The notes under the pieces were generated by a model that ran no database searches, had not been told where the DNA came from, and was given only the letters and a program-made list of their open reading frames with translations. The position numbers were made by a program, and so were the translations under genes. DNA of 35,933 nt, taken from NCBI GenBank assembly GCA_964633715.1, contig CAZWHQ010000044.1:1-35933 (forward strand), written 5' to 3'. Every line of letters begins with the position of its first letter. Positions within the stretch are counted from its first letter, which is position 1. Below are positions 24,105 through 32,280 of the stretch, piece after piece. The stretch is from JAUWVG01 sp964633715. GTDB taxonomy: Bacteria; Acidobacteriota; Aminicenantia; Aminicenantales; Aminicenantaceae.

Positions 24105-26012
24105 ATGAAAAGAAAAATCTTCGTCCTTGTTTGTTTTCTCATTTTCACCTCATTTCTTGCGCTCAACGCCCAGTGGGCAAGAACCTATGGCGAAAGCGAG
24201 GAGGATCATGTCAGTTCTATCATGCAGACCAGTGATGGAGGGTATATTATTATAGGGAACACCTCTCATTTGGCCTCGGGTGATTATTATACAGATTTCG
24301 GGATTTTAAAGCTAAACATGTTGGGTGATATAGAGTGGCAGAATACATATAGGTCAGGAGCTGCGTCTATTATTGAACCATCGTTCATTCAGCAAACCAA
24401 TGAAGGAGGGTATATTTTTGGAGGAACCATAGAAGGGCAGGATGTTGTTACTAAACTATCCGTCGATGGAGATATTGAATGGCAAAAATATTATAGTTAT
24501 GAATTCCGTACCAATGCCAATTCCCTTCTGCCAACCAGTGATGGCGGGTATATTGTTGTAGGTGAGAATTGGATTACAGATACGCTAACGCATGATATTG
24601 TTGTTTTAAAGCTTTCTTTTGATGGAATTATTGAATGGACTAAAGCTTATGGAGAAAACGGAATCGATGACCAAGCTCATTCAATTCAGCAAACAAATGA
24701 TGGGGGGTATATTATTGTGGGTCAAACGGAATCTTTTGACGCTGGGGGAACTGATATATGGATTCTAAAGCTTGTTCCAGATGGAACTATTGAATGGCAA
24801 AAAACATATGGCGGAATTGAGAGTGAATATGGAAGTTCCATCCAGAAAACGAATGATGGAGGCTATATCGTTGCAGGTTCTATTTATTCTTTTGGTGCGG
24901 GCCTACTTGACTTCTGGATTTTAAAGCTCAGCATGTTGGGTGAGATTGAATGGCAGAAGACATATGGGGGGATTCAAAATGAAAAGGCTTCCTCAATTCA
25001 GCAGACTGCAGATGGAGGGTACGTTGTCGCAGGCACAACAAGTTCCTTTGGAGGTGGAATGGGAGATTTCTGGATTTTAAAGCTAGACATAATGGGTATC
25101 CTTGAATGGCAGAATACATATGGAGGAAGCAAAGATGAAGAGGCAAAGTCCATTCAGCAGACAAATGATGGGGGGTATATTGTTGCAGGCTCTACCAATT
25201 CTTATGGTATGGGGGATCGAGATTTCCTGATCCTAAAGCTTTTCTCAAACGGAGACATTAACTCATCTTGTGGATTGATGTATGATTCAAATGCTGAGGT
25301 TTCTGACACTGGTATCGTCCCTGCAAATACTGATATAGATCCCGAGGATTTAGTTCTCTCTTCCAAAGATGCAGGTATTACGCTTCAAGAAAGAAATGCG
25401 GTTAGCTATAGTTTATGTTCAGGACCACGTACCCTGATATTGTCGACTTCAACTGGGGGAACAACTAATCCTCAACCCGGTACTTATATCTATGATTTTG
25501 CAGAAAGAATTGCCGTGAGTTACTATGTGGACAAGGGATATAATTTTATCGGTTGGAGCGGCGATGTCTTAAGTACAGATAAGCTGCTGTATATCACCAT
25601 GGATTCAGATAAATCTATTAAAGCCAATTTTAGTGAAAATATTTTAGATGAGATATGGGAGGAAGTAAAAAAGGCTCCTTGTTTTATTGCAACGGCAGCT
25701 TTCGGTTCGTCTCTTCATCCTTATGTGAGAACACTTCAAGATTTTAGAGACAAATATCTGATGTCCAGTAGAGCTGGCAGGAAGCTTGTGAACTTATATT
25801 ATAAGTATTCACCCCCTATCGCAGAATTCATCACAAATCACAAAGTTTTGAGAACAGTTGTCCGTTTCTGGCTTGTGCCTTTTGTTGCTCTGGGATATTC
25901 AATGGTTCATTTTGGGCCGGTTAAAACCACAATGATGTTTATCATTTCTTTTATGCCTCTATTCTTCTTTGTCTGGTTTTATAGACGGAGACGGACTACA
26001 ACTGTCCATTGA
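24105..26012 (+). CDS. Repeat protein with InlB-like repeat and CFI-box C-terminus
   Basis: A 635-residue exported protein. After a signal peptide (1-22) come seven repeats of about 50 residues, each with the pattern WQxTYGG, SIQQTNDGGYIVAG and DFWILKL, likely forming propeller-like beta blades. Residues about 440-510 resemble a divergent InlB B-repeat (GTTNPQPGTY, YNFIGWSGD, SIKANFSE). Cys526 opens the motif CFIATAAFGS, followed by FRDKYL and YYKYSPPIAEFI, the C-terminal CFI-box arrangement seen in surface proteins. A final hydrophobic helix and an RRRR cluster resemble a sorting tail. It is probably displayed at the cell surface. Its last codons overlap the hairpin of the intergenic element at 26003. 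Confidence 0.85.
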   Translation: MKRKIFVLVCFLIFTSFLALNAQWARTYGESEEDHVSSIMQTSDGGYIIIGNTSHLASGDYYTDFGILKLNMLGDIEWQNTYRSGAASIIEPSFIQQTNEGGYIFGGTIEGQDVVTKLSVDGDIEWQKYYSYEFRTNANSLLPTSDGGYIVVGENWITDTLTHDIVVLKLSFDGIIEWTKAYGENGIDDQAHSIQQTNDGGYIIVGQTESFDAGGTDIWILKLVPDGTIEWQKTYGGIESEYGSSIQKTNDGGYIVAGSIYSFGAGLLDFWILKLSMLGEIEWQKTYGGIQNEKASSIQQTADGGYVVAGTTSSFGGGMGDFWILKLDIMGILEWQNTYGGSKDEEAKSIQQTNDGGYIVAGSTNSYGMGDRDFLILKLFSNGDINSSCGLMYDSNAEVSDTGIVPANTDIDPEDLVLSSKDAGITLQERNAVSYSLCSGPRTLILSTSTGGTTNPQPGTYIYDFAERIAVSYYVDKGYNFIGWSGDVLSTDKLLYITMDSDKSIKANFSENILDEIWEEVKKAPCFIATAAFGSSLHPYVRTLQDFRDKYLMSSRAGRKLVNLYYKYSPPIAEFITNHKVLRTVVRFWLVPFVALGYSMVHFGPVKTTMMFIISFMPLFFFVWFYRRRRTTTVH

Positions 26013-26110
26013 ATAGGACAGAAAGATTATTAAAATATAAAAATCAGTCAGGCCTTAGTTGGCATAAAGTTTGCTGTAGAAAACTTTGAAGAATTATATG
26101 TAGAGGGGGA
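26003..26110 (+). repeat. Intergenic element, copy 3, with sigma54-like box
   Basis: Hairpin arms TGTCC 26003-26007 and GGACA 26016-26020 enclose the stop codon of the preceding gene. The box TTGGCATAAAGTTTGCT at 26059-26075 is identical over 17 bases to copy 1. A lipoprotein-like gene follows, but its distance (about 130 bases) and the VWFA tail remnant at 26738 suggest the element once served a VWFA-related gene at this locus. Confidence 0.6.
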
Positions 26111-26207
26111 TCCAATTCACACCAAATCCCTCACGTACTTTTGTTCTTATGTTGCAGATTCTTTAATGAGCTCAAATGAAGATAAAAATTTTCGCTTTAA
26201 ATAATAA

Positions 26208-26690
26208 TTGGAAAGGAGGGCCAAAAAAATAAAAATCAAACTCTGGAGTTTGTTGGTCGTATTCGCGTTTCTATTAAGTTGTGGTTCTATTACCCATAAT
26301 GAACCAAAGATTTATGTTGACGGTCTGAATCCTTTGATGGACAAAGATACAAATGTTGTGCTTTCCGAGATAGAGGATAAGTGGAAGTTTCAATGCAGCA
26401 AGTTTTGGACAACACAAAACCCCACACCAAAAGATGTTTCTAAAGAAATTAAAGGAAAGATAGCGTTTACCGAGCAAGAGGTCAGTCAGATTTTTTCTCC
26501 AAAAGGAGAATATAAAGTTATGATCTTTTTCAAAATACTCAGCATGGATACTATCTCAGCTAATACTATTACTTCCATGGGTAGAGAATTGCGTCATGTG
26601 GGTGAAAAAAATGTGGATAAAAGTCAGGCCTACATTAAAGTCGTTTTTAGAGATGAAAAACTTGTTCATTTTCATGTATGGCATGATTAA
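26208..26690 (+). CDS. Small hypothetical lipoprotein, start codon uncertain
   Basis: From TTG 26208 this is 160 residues, but the best ribosome site (AAAGGAGGG, 26212-26220) lies inside that frame. The codon at the proper distance behind it is ATA at 26229, which would begin an ideal lipoprotein signal: basic residues, LLVVFAFLLSCG with lipobox LLSC. The natural start may thus be a mutated ATG or a rare AUA. The rest (about 130 residues) is mixed alpha/beta, with WKFQCSKFW and EYKVMIFFKILS segments, and ends in KLVHFHVWHD. No family is recognised. It stands alone between remnants of a VWFA-related gene. Confidence 0.55.
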   Translation: MERRAKKIKIKLWSLLVVFAFLLSCGSITHNEPKIYVDGLNPLMDKDTNVVLSEIEDKWKFQCSKFWTTQNPTPKDVSKEIKGKIAFTEQEVSQIFSPKGEYKVMIFFKILSMDTISANTITSMGRELRHVGEKNVDKSQAYIKVVFRDEKLVHFHVWHD

Positions 26691-26737
26691 TATATGGATT
26701 CACTTTAACCTTCCTTATTTTCACTAAGATTCGAGAG

Positions 26738-26796
26738 GTAAAAATCAAAGGAAAGCCTATAGGATTGCTCACTGTGCGGGGAATATAGCAGATTAA
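26738..26796 (+). pseudogene. 3'-tail remnant of a VWFA-related gene
   Basis: The bases encode VKIKG, then after a one-base deletion KAYRIAHCAGNIAD and a stop. The intact genes at 146 and 20657 end VKGKNYRITHRAGYIAD and VKGQNYKITHRAGYIAD. Only the last 20 or so codons survive; the body is gone. Confidence 0.7.
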
Positions 26797-26818
26797 TAAA
26801 CGAATTCACTCAGATTAT

Positions 26819-26860
26819 GCCCTCCAATTTGACTAAACGGCGTGCCTCTGATAATCGTAT
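26819..26860 (+). promoter_or_regulatory. Promoter-like region of propeller operon
   Basis: A copy of the recurrent intergenic motif (GCCCTCCAATTTGACT, 26819-26834) runs into TTGACT 26829-26834, and 15 bases later GATAATCGTAT at 26850-26860. The same arrangement precedes the pseudogene at 18551. ATG follows 34 bases after the element, with AGGAGGGG in between. Confidence 0.45.
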
Positions 26861-26894
26861 TAAATAGCAAGCAGGATAAACTCAGGAGGGGAAA

Positions 26895-28037
26895 ATGCGA
26901 CATAAGTCTAATTTTACTTTTTGTCTTTCTCTATTTTTTGCTGTTACTCTTTTTATTTCTTCCACTTACCAGGAAAATAGGTGGCAGGGGACCATAGAGA
27001 AAGATAATGGAATAAGAGTCATAAAAAATTCGATAAAGCCATTATATGGAGAGGTTATCTTTGAATTAGAGGAGGATTTGAGTATTGGGAATGAAGAAAA
27101 CGATAACTTCCTCTTCTATAGGATAAGAGGTATAGCTGTAGATGATTTTGGAAATATTTTTGTTGGAGATATGAGTAATTTTAGGATCCAAAAATTCGAT
27201 AAAAATGGGAATTATCTACAAACCATCGGCAGCCAGGGACAGGGCCCAGGGGAGTTTGAGCTGCCTACAAAGATACGGATTGATACAACAACAGGAAATA
27301 TATATGTCAAAGACCAAGCTTACGGCATTGAAATTTTTAATGAGCAGGGTAATCCCGTTAAAGGATTCAAGATAGAAAAGAGTTTTTCTGACTTTCAACT
27401 GGATGAAAACGGCAATATTATTGGGATTTTTCGAACGTTTTCTGAATTGAATCAAACAAATTCTGTGTGTAAGGTAAATGCAGACGGCCAAATGCTCGAA
27501 ACATATGCAGAATTTCCTTATAACATGTTCAGACAGAATCGTTCAGATGGTTCGGTATTAAGCGTCACAACGGGGTGGGAAAAAGACTTATTTATCTCCA
27601 AAATTAACAAACAGACTTTTATCTATGGTTATCCGGAAGAGTATGAATTATGTGTAATGGATGAAAGTGGCCAGCTGCTCTACAAAATAAAAAAAGACGA
27701 ATCCCGACATAAATTTCCAGCAGATCAGAGAAATAGACTAAAAAAATATAATTTTGGAGAATTCCAGCCATTTTTTTATTTAATTTTCACGGACAGCAAA
27801 GAACGGATTTACGTTCAGACCAACAAAACGTGGGGGGAAGATGAAGTCAAGGAAAAAAAGGTAGATATTTTTAGCAAGAATGGCTATTACTTGTACAAAA
27901 CTTCTTTGCCAAAACAGACTTATGTCATAAAAAATGGATTTGTCTATGCTCATATCATTGATGAAGATGAGGGCCTTGAGATGGTAAAAAGGTTCAAAAT
28001 CAAAAACTGGGATCAGATAAAAGAAGGGATTAAATGA
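26895..28037 (+). CDS. 6-bladed beta-propeller protein, KNWDxIKEG tail type
   Basis: A 380-residue exported protein, the near twin of the one at 15871. Shared features are a leader WQGTIEKDNGIRVIKN, ELEEDLSIGNE, a blade IFVGDMSNFRIQKFDKNGNY, GQGPGE at 115-120, and the tail IKNWDQIKEGIK. The hydrophobic signal ends near residue 22 without a clear lipobox. It is the first gene of a run of four closely spaced genes (gaps of 25, 6 and 27 bases) that includes an RND permease. Divergence from its twin is concentrated in the middle blades (about 140-250), which would carry ligand specificity if these are binding proteins. Confidence 0.87.
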   Translation: MRHKSNFTFCLSLFFAVTLFISSTYQENRWQGTIEKDNGIRVIKNSIKPLYGEVIFELEEDLSIGNEENDNFLFYRIRGIAVDDFGNIFVGDMSNFRIQKFDKNGNYLQTIGSQGQGPGEFELPTKIRIDTTTGNIYVKDQAYGIEIFNEQGNPVKGFKIEKSFSDFQLDENGNIIGIFRTFSELNQTNSVCKVNADGQMLETYAEFPYNMFRQNRSDGSVLSVTTGWEKDLFISKINKQTFIYGYPEEYELCVMDESGQLLYKIKKDESRHKFPADQRNRLKKYNFGEFQPFFYLIFTDSKERIYVQTNKTWGEDEVKEKKVDIFSKNGYYLYKTSLPKQTYVIKNGFVYAHIIDEDEGLEMVKRFKIKNWDQIKEGIK

Positions 28038-28062
28038 AGTCCAAATTCATCTTTAGGATATC

Positions 28063-29145
28063 ATGGAGAATCGAATGGGGAAATTTGCTTTTTCTATCCT
28101 AATTTATCTTGCAACTTTTTCTTTTTTGCTCCCTCAGGAAATCATAAAAAACACAGAAAAACCGAAAAACCAGAATGCCGGAAGAGTCCTCCAGCTCATA
28201 GAAGAATTCCGGATTACAGATGAAAGCGGGGAGTATTTTTTTAGAAGTCCAAAAAATTTTCGAATAGCTCAAAATGGGAACTTATTCGTTCAAGACAAAG
28301 AGCACCTGCTTCAATTTGATTCAGAAGGTACCTATATTCGCGATCTCTTTAAAAAGGGTCAGGGACCTGGAGAAATAGAAGATTATTTTAGATACTCTAT
28401 TCACCAAGATGAGATTTGCATTTATGACAGTTTGGCTATCAAATTCATTCATTTCGATATGGAAGGAAATTTTATTCATCAAGTTAAATTTGAACATGGT
28501 CCATATGGTAGTTTTTATGGAACTTTGGGGAATTGGCACATCTTTTTGAAAAACATCATTCCCCCTCTTAGTGAATTCAATAACAAGTTGTATGATTCGA
28601 AAATAGCGATTAAATTAGTCTCAAAGGACGGGGAAATTGAAAAAGACAACCATGTTCTTTCCCAAAAAGTCTTCTTAGATTCAGGTGGCAGGATGATTTC
28701 TATGGAACTATTGATATCTGTTTTGAGTTCAAATAACGAAGTCCTGTACGTTTCCCAAAGTAATGAATATCTCATTGAAGCATTGGATTTGGAAAAAGGC
28801 CTAGTTCTCAGGCGTTTTACCAGGAATTATCCGCGTATTAAACATGTAAAACAGAAATGGGAAGATGACTTGAATAAGAAATATAATGTTCCAATTAAAA
28901 GATTTGAAAAAGATATTGAAAGGCTCTTCATCAATGAAGACCTAATATGGGTGAAGACGTCCACTAAAAATGAAACGAAAGGTTTCTTGATTGATGTCTT
29001 CGACAGTGAAGGGAAATATATTGATAATTTCTATCTGGAAATTAATGGTTCACTCCTGGCAGCTCATGGAAAAAACATTTTTGTTTTGGAACCTGATGAG
29101 GATGAAAATCTGCAGATTGTAAAGTATGGAGTGGTGGACAATTAG
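28063..29145 (+). CDS. Divergent 6-bladed beta-propeller protein
   Basis: A 360-residue exported protein. ATG 28063 is used here; ATG 28075 is also possible since GGAG at 28065-28068 fits it better. The signal segment FAFSILIYLATFSFLLPQ has no lipobox. Blades include NGNLFVQDKEHLLQFDSEGT, the hallmark GQGPGE at 99-104 and FLIDVFDSEGKYIDNFYL. The usual WxGxIE leader is missing and the last strand ends LQIVKYGVV instead of KRYKxxW. The gene stops six bases before the RND permease start, so the two are very probably cotranscribed and perhaps act together. Confidence 0.85.
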   Translation: MENRMGKFAFSILIYLATFSFLLPQEIIKNTEKPKNQNAGRVLQLIEEFRITDESGEYFFRSPKNFRIAQNGNLFVQDKEHLLQFDSEGTYIRDLFKKGQGPGEIEDYFRYSIHQDEICIYDSLAIKFIHFDMEGNFIHQVKFEHGPYGSFYGTLGNWHIFLKNIIPPLSEFNNKLYDSKIAIKLVSKDGEIEKDNHVLSQKVFLDSGGRMISMELLISVLSSNNEVLYVSQSNEYLIEALDLEKGLVLRRFTRNYPRIKHVKQKWEDDLNKKYNVPIKRFEKDIERLFINEDLIWVKTSTKNETKGFLIDVFDSEGKYIDNFYLEINGSLLAAHGKNIFVLEPDEDENLQIVKYGVVDN

Positions 29146-29151
29146 ACAAAC

Positions 29152-32100
29152 ATGAAATTATTCGTTGAGCGGCCTATTGCTACCATCATGCTTTTAATAA
29201 GCCTGATGGTGCTGGGCATCTATTCCTTCATAAATGTCCCCATCGAATTAGCCCCTAAGGAAGAATATCCTCAAATGGAGATCACAGCTACTTGGACCGG
29301 GATCCCCCCTGAAATAATGCTGACCGAGATTACAACTCCCCTGGAAGAAAGAGCGTCGGGGATAAAGGGAGTATTAAAGATCACCTCAGAATCAAGAATC
29401 GGAATGTCATCCATTACGCTTGATTTTGATCCCAAGATAAACATGGAATTTGCCCGTTTGGCGTTGAGGGAAAAAATGGATGAGGTAAAGGATGCTCTGC
29501 CACGGAACGTCATCTTGAATCTTCGCCCCTATGTGCCCCCTCAATTCGCGGTTAATCCATTTCTCAACTACAACATATCCGGGGATTATTCTCTGGATAC
29601 ACTGAGGGAGATTGTCAAAGATAAGATTGAACTTGGACTAGGCTCGATTAAAGGAGTATCGAGTGTTCGCGTGACGGGTGGGGCAGATCCGGAAATTCGA
29701 ATTCTCCTTGATGACCGAAAAATAAAAGCGCTCGATATTCATCCATATCTAATTTCCAGTCAGATCAGGAATAGGTCGCGATTATATGGGACTGGGCTAG
29801 TAAAAAAAGGCGAACAAGAATATATTTTTAAATTCACCGATCCGATCTTTGATTTAAGAGACTTAAAAGAAACCACAGTTGCATATAAAGGGAGTAATCC
29901 AATCAAACTCAAGGATGTTGCAAAAGTTGAGCAGACATATGGCGATATCATCTACATAAATCGAATTAACGGACAACCTACAATCGGGCTCGCCGTCGTA
30001 AAAGAAGCCGGAGCAAGCACACCCAAAGTTGCAAAGGCCGCAAAAGAGAAATTGGAATCTCTGAAAAATGAGCTCCCAAAGGATCTGATCTTTAGAACAA
30101 TTGATGATGAAAGCGCCGAGATCCAGAACAGCCTCAATGAGCTCTATTTGCTTGTGAGTATTATAATATCAATTATTTTTGTGCTGATTTTTATTTCACT
30201 GAGAAGTTTTAAACCTTCACTTATAGTCTTGTCCTCCATTATGTTTTCAGTTTCTATAACATTTATTTTGATTTATTTCTTTAAAATATCCATAAATATG
30301 CTGACGTTAGGGGGATTAACTCTCGGATTTGGTCTTTTTGTTGATAATGCCATCGTAGTTTTTGAAAATGTGCTTCGTCTTAGAGAAGAAGGATTTTCCC
30401 CAAAAAATGCAGCCATTCAAGGCCCAAAAGAAGTCTTTCTTCCTGTTCTGGCCGGGACCTTAACAACAGTGTGCGTATTTTTCTCTTTTGCATATTTTCA
30501 AGGACGCTTAAAAATCTATTATCTTCCTGTAGCCATGGTGATAGTGCTGGCTCTTTTGGCTTCATTGTTTGTCTCATTTTCTCTCATCCCGGCCTTGAGT
30601 CCAAAGTTGATGAAAAAGACGAGAATGGCACCAAAAGAAAGATTTCGTAATATTTACGAGAAGCTCTTGGGATTTGCTCTTCGTCATCCCATAGAAGTTC
30701 TTATTATTATTGCCGCTATTTTTTTTATGTCTTTCAAGTGGTTTAAATCTGAAGTCACAACAGGAGAGTTTTTTCAAACATTTTTCCAACAATCACTCAA
30801 TGTCTCTATTTATATGCCTCAAGGAACTCCTATCGAAGTTTATGATGAAGTGATCTCTCAATTTGAAGATAAAGTGTTGGAAAATTCATATGAAAAAGAG
30901 ATGACTACGCGTGTTTCCTCTTCGTTTGCATCCATACGAATTACATTTCCCCCTGAGATAGAATTTTCTTACCGGCCCTATTTGCTCAAAGAAGAATTGA
31001 TCCAGTTAGCCACCAATTTTGCAGGGTTAAGCATTTATATCAGTGGATTTGATCCTCAGGGATATTCATCGAGTGTTGGAGGAGGAGTGTACTATAGTTC
31101 GAGAATTATATTTTTCGGCTACAATTTAAAAAAATTGAAGGAGATAGGGAAAGAATTAGAGAAAACACTCAAACAAAATCCCAGAATTAGAGAGGTACGG
31201 GGTTCTACTTCCCGTTATGGAGGATACTCATCAAGTCAAGATTCCTTTGAGTTTGTTCTGAAGATAAACCGGGAACTAATGAGTAAATATGATGTTGATC
31301 CTGCATATCTCAATTCTTATATTTCCACACTTTTGTACGGAACAGCAAGTGATTCAAGACCCTTAAAAGTTGGTGGTGTAGAAAGATTCGTTTCTATTAA
31401 ATTTCCTGAAGCAGCCTTAATGGATGTCAAGACCTTGCAGGATGCTCTTGTCCGGACCCGAAAGGGAGAATATTTTAGATTAGGTGAGATCACATCCCTC
31501 GAAGAGAAGATTATTGCCGGATCCATAGACCGTGAAGACCAGCAGTATCGTTTTACTGTTTCATGGGAGTTCAGAGGACCGACAAAAGCTGCAGATAGAT
31601 ATGAGGAAGCAATATATTCCAATCTTGAACTGCCTCCCGGCTTTACAGCCATCTTGGAAGATCCACGCAGATTTATGACACAAGAAGAAAAGGAACAAAT
31701 TACGTCTGCTATTATTTTATCTCTCTTTATCATATTTATGATTCTTGCATCTTTGTATGAATCTTTGATTCAACCATTTTTCATCCTATTTGCTGTACCT
31801 CTAGCACTCATCGGAGTATTTGTCGCATTTGTTTTAGCAAATTTTCCTTTTGATGCGTCCGCAAAGATTGGAGTTATTCTTCTTGCGGGAATCGTTGTGA
31901 ACAATTCGATTCTTTTAGTAGACCACATCAATTTAAGAAGAAAACAAGGCCTCCCAATTTTAGAAGCAGTATTGAGGGGTGCCAGAGAAAGAATAAGACC
32001 TATTCTTATGACAACTAGCACAACAGTCTTAGGGATGTTGCCCCTGGTTATGATTCAAATGGAAGTGGGGAGAAGAAAAATATGGTCAACACTTGCACTC

Positions 32101-32253
32101 ACAACTGTGGGGGGACTGATAAGTTCAACAATATTCATATTAATCGCTATCCCTATTCTTTATTACTATGGTGATAGAATTCATCTTTGGGGAAACAAGA
32201 AAAACAAAGAATTAAGAGAGGCTTGGAAGAGATATGGAAATGGACCGTATTGA
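29152..32253 (+). CDS. RND-superfamily efflux permease
   Basis: A 1033-residue inner-membrane permease of the AcrB-like RND superfamily. It has the first helix, a large periplasmic loop (porter and docking regions), helices 2-6 at about 325-500, a second helix pair and loop, and helices 8-12 from about 850. In helix 4 the motif is FVDNAIVVFEN with Asp398 but Asn399 in place of the second Asp of AcrB. In helix 10, Asn917-Asn918 (IVVNNSILLVDHIN) stand where AcrB has its Lys, a variant common in some RND groups. No adaptor (MFP) or TolC-type gene is in the window, so partners must lie elsewhere or differ. It is flanked in the operon by propeller genes. Substrate unknown. Confidence 0.93.
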   Translation: MKLFVERPIATIMLLISLMVLGIYSFINVPIELAPKEEYPQMEITATWTGIPPEIMLTEITTPLEERASGIKGVLKITSESRIGMSSITLDFDPKINMEFARLALREKMDEVKDALPRNVILNLRPYVPPQFAVNPFLNYNISGDYSLDTLREIVKDKIELGLGSIKGVSSVRVTGGADPEIRILLDDRKIKALDIHPYLISSQIRNRSRLYGTGLVKKGEQEYIFKFTDPIFDLRDLKETTVAYKGSNPIKLKDVAKVEQTYGDIIYINRINGQPTIGLAVVKEAGASTPKVAKAAKEKLESLKNELPKDLIFRTIDDESAEIQNSLNELYLLVSIIISIIFVLIFISLRSFKPSLIVLSSIMFSVSITFILIYFFKISINMLTLGGLTLGFGLFVDNAIVVFENVLRLREEGFSPKNAAIQGPKEVFLPVLAGTLTTVCVFFSFAYFQGRLKIYYLPVAMVIVLALLASLFVSFSLIPALSPKLMKKTRMAPKERFRNIYEKLLGFALRHPIEVLIIIAAIFFMSFKWFKSEVTTGEFFQTFFQQSLNVSIYMPQGTPIEVYDEVISQFEDKVLENSYEKEMTTRVSSSFASIRITFPPEIEFSYRPYLLKEELIQLATNFAGLSIYISGFDPQGYSSSVGGGVYYSSRIIFFGYNLKKLKEIGKELEKTLKQNPRIREVRGSTSRYGGYSSSQDSFEFVLKINRELMSKYDVDPAYLNSYISTLLYGTASDSRPLKVGGVERFVSIKFPEAALMDVKTLQDALVRTRKGEYFRLGEITSLEEKIIAGSIDREDQQYRFTVSWEFRGPTKAADRYEEAIYSNLELPPGFTAILEDPRRFMTQEEKEQITSAIILSLFIIFMILASLYESLIQPFFILFAVPLALIGVFVAFVLANFPFDASAKIGVILLAGIVVNNSILLVDHINLRRKQGLPILEAVLRGARERIRPILMTTSTTVLGMLPLVMIQMEVGRRKIWSTLALTTVGGLISSTIFILIAIPILYYYGDRIHLWGNKKNKELREAWKRYGNGPY

Positions 32254-32280
32254 GCATAAAAAAAAATTAGGGGGGGGAAA

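Noticed and set aside
24190..25260. CRISPR-like array, because of regularly spaced similar DNA
   Set aside because: The repeats are about 150 bases, imperfect, in frame and encode the protein repeats of the gene at 24105; there are no short direct repeats with unique spacers.
31317..31733. Minus-strand coding sequence of 138 codons
   Set aside because: It is the complement of the RND permease in a conserved region and has no plausible start signal.
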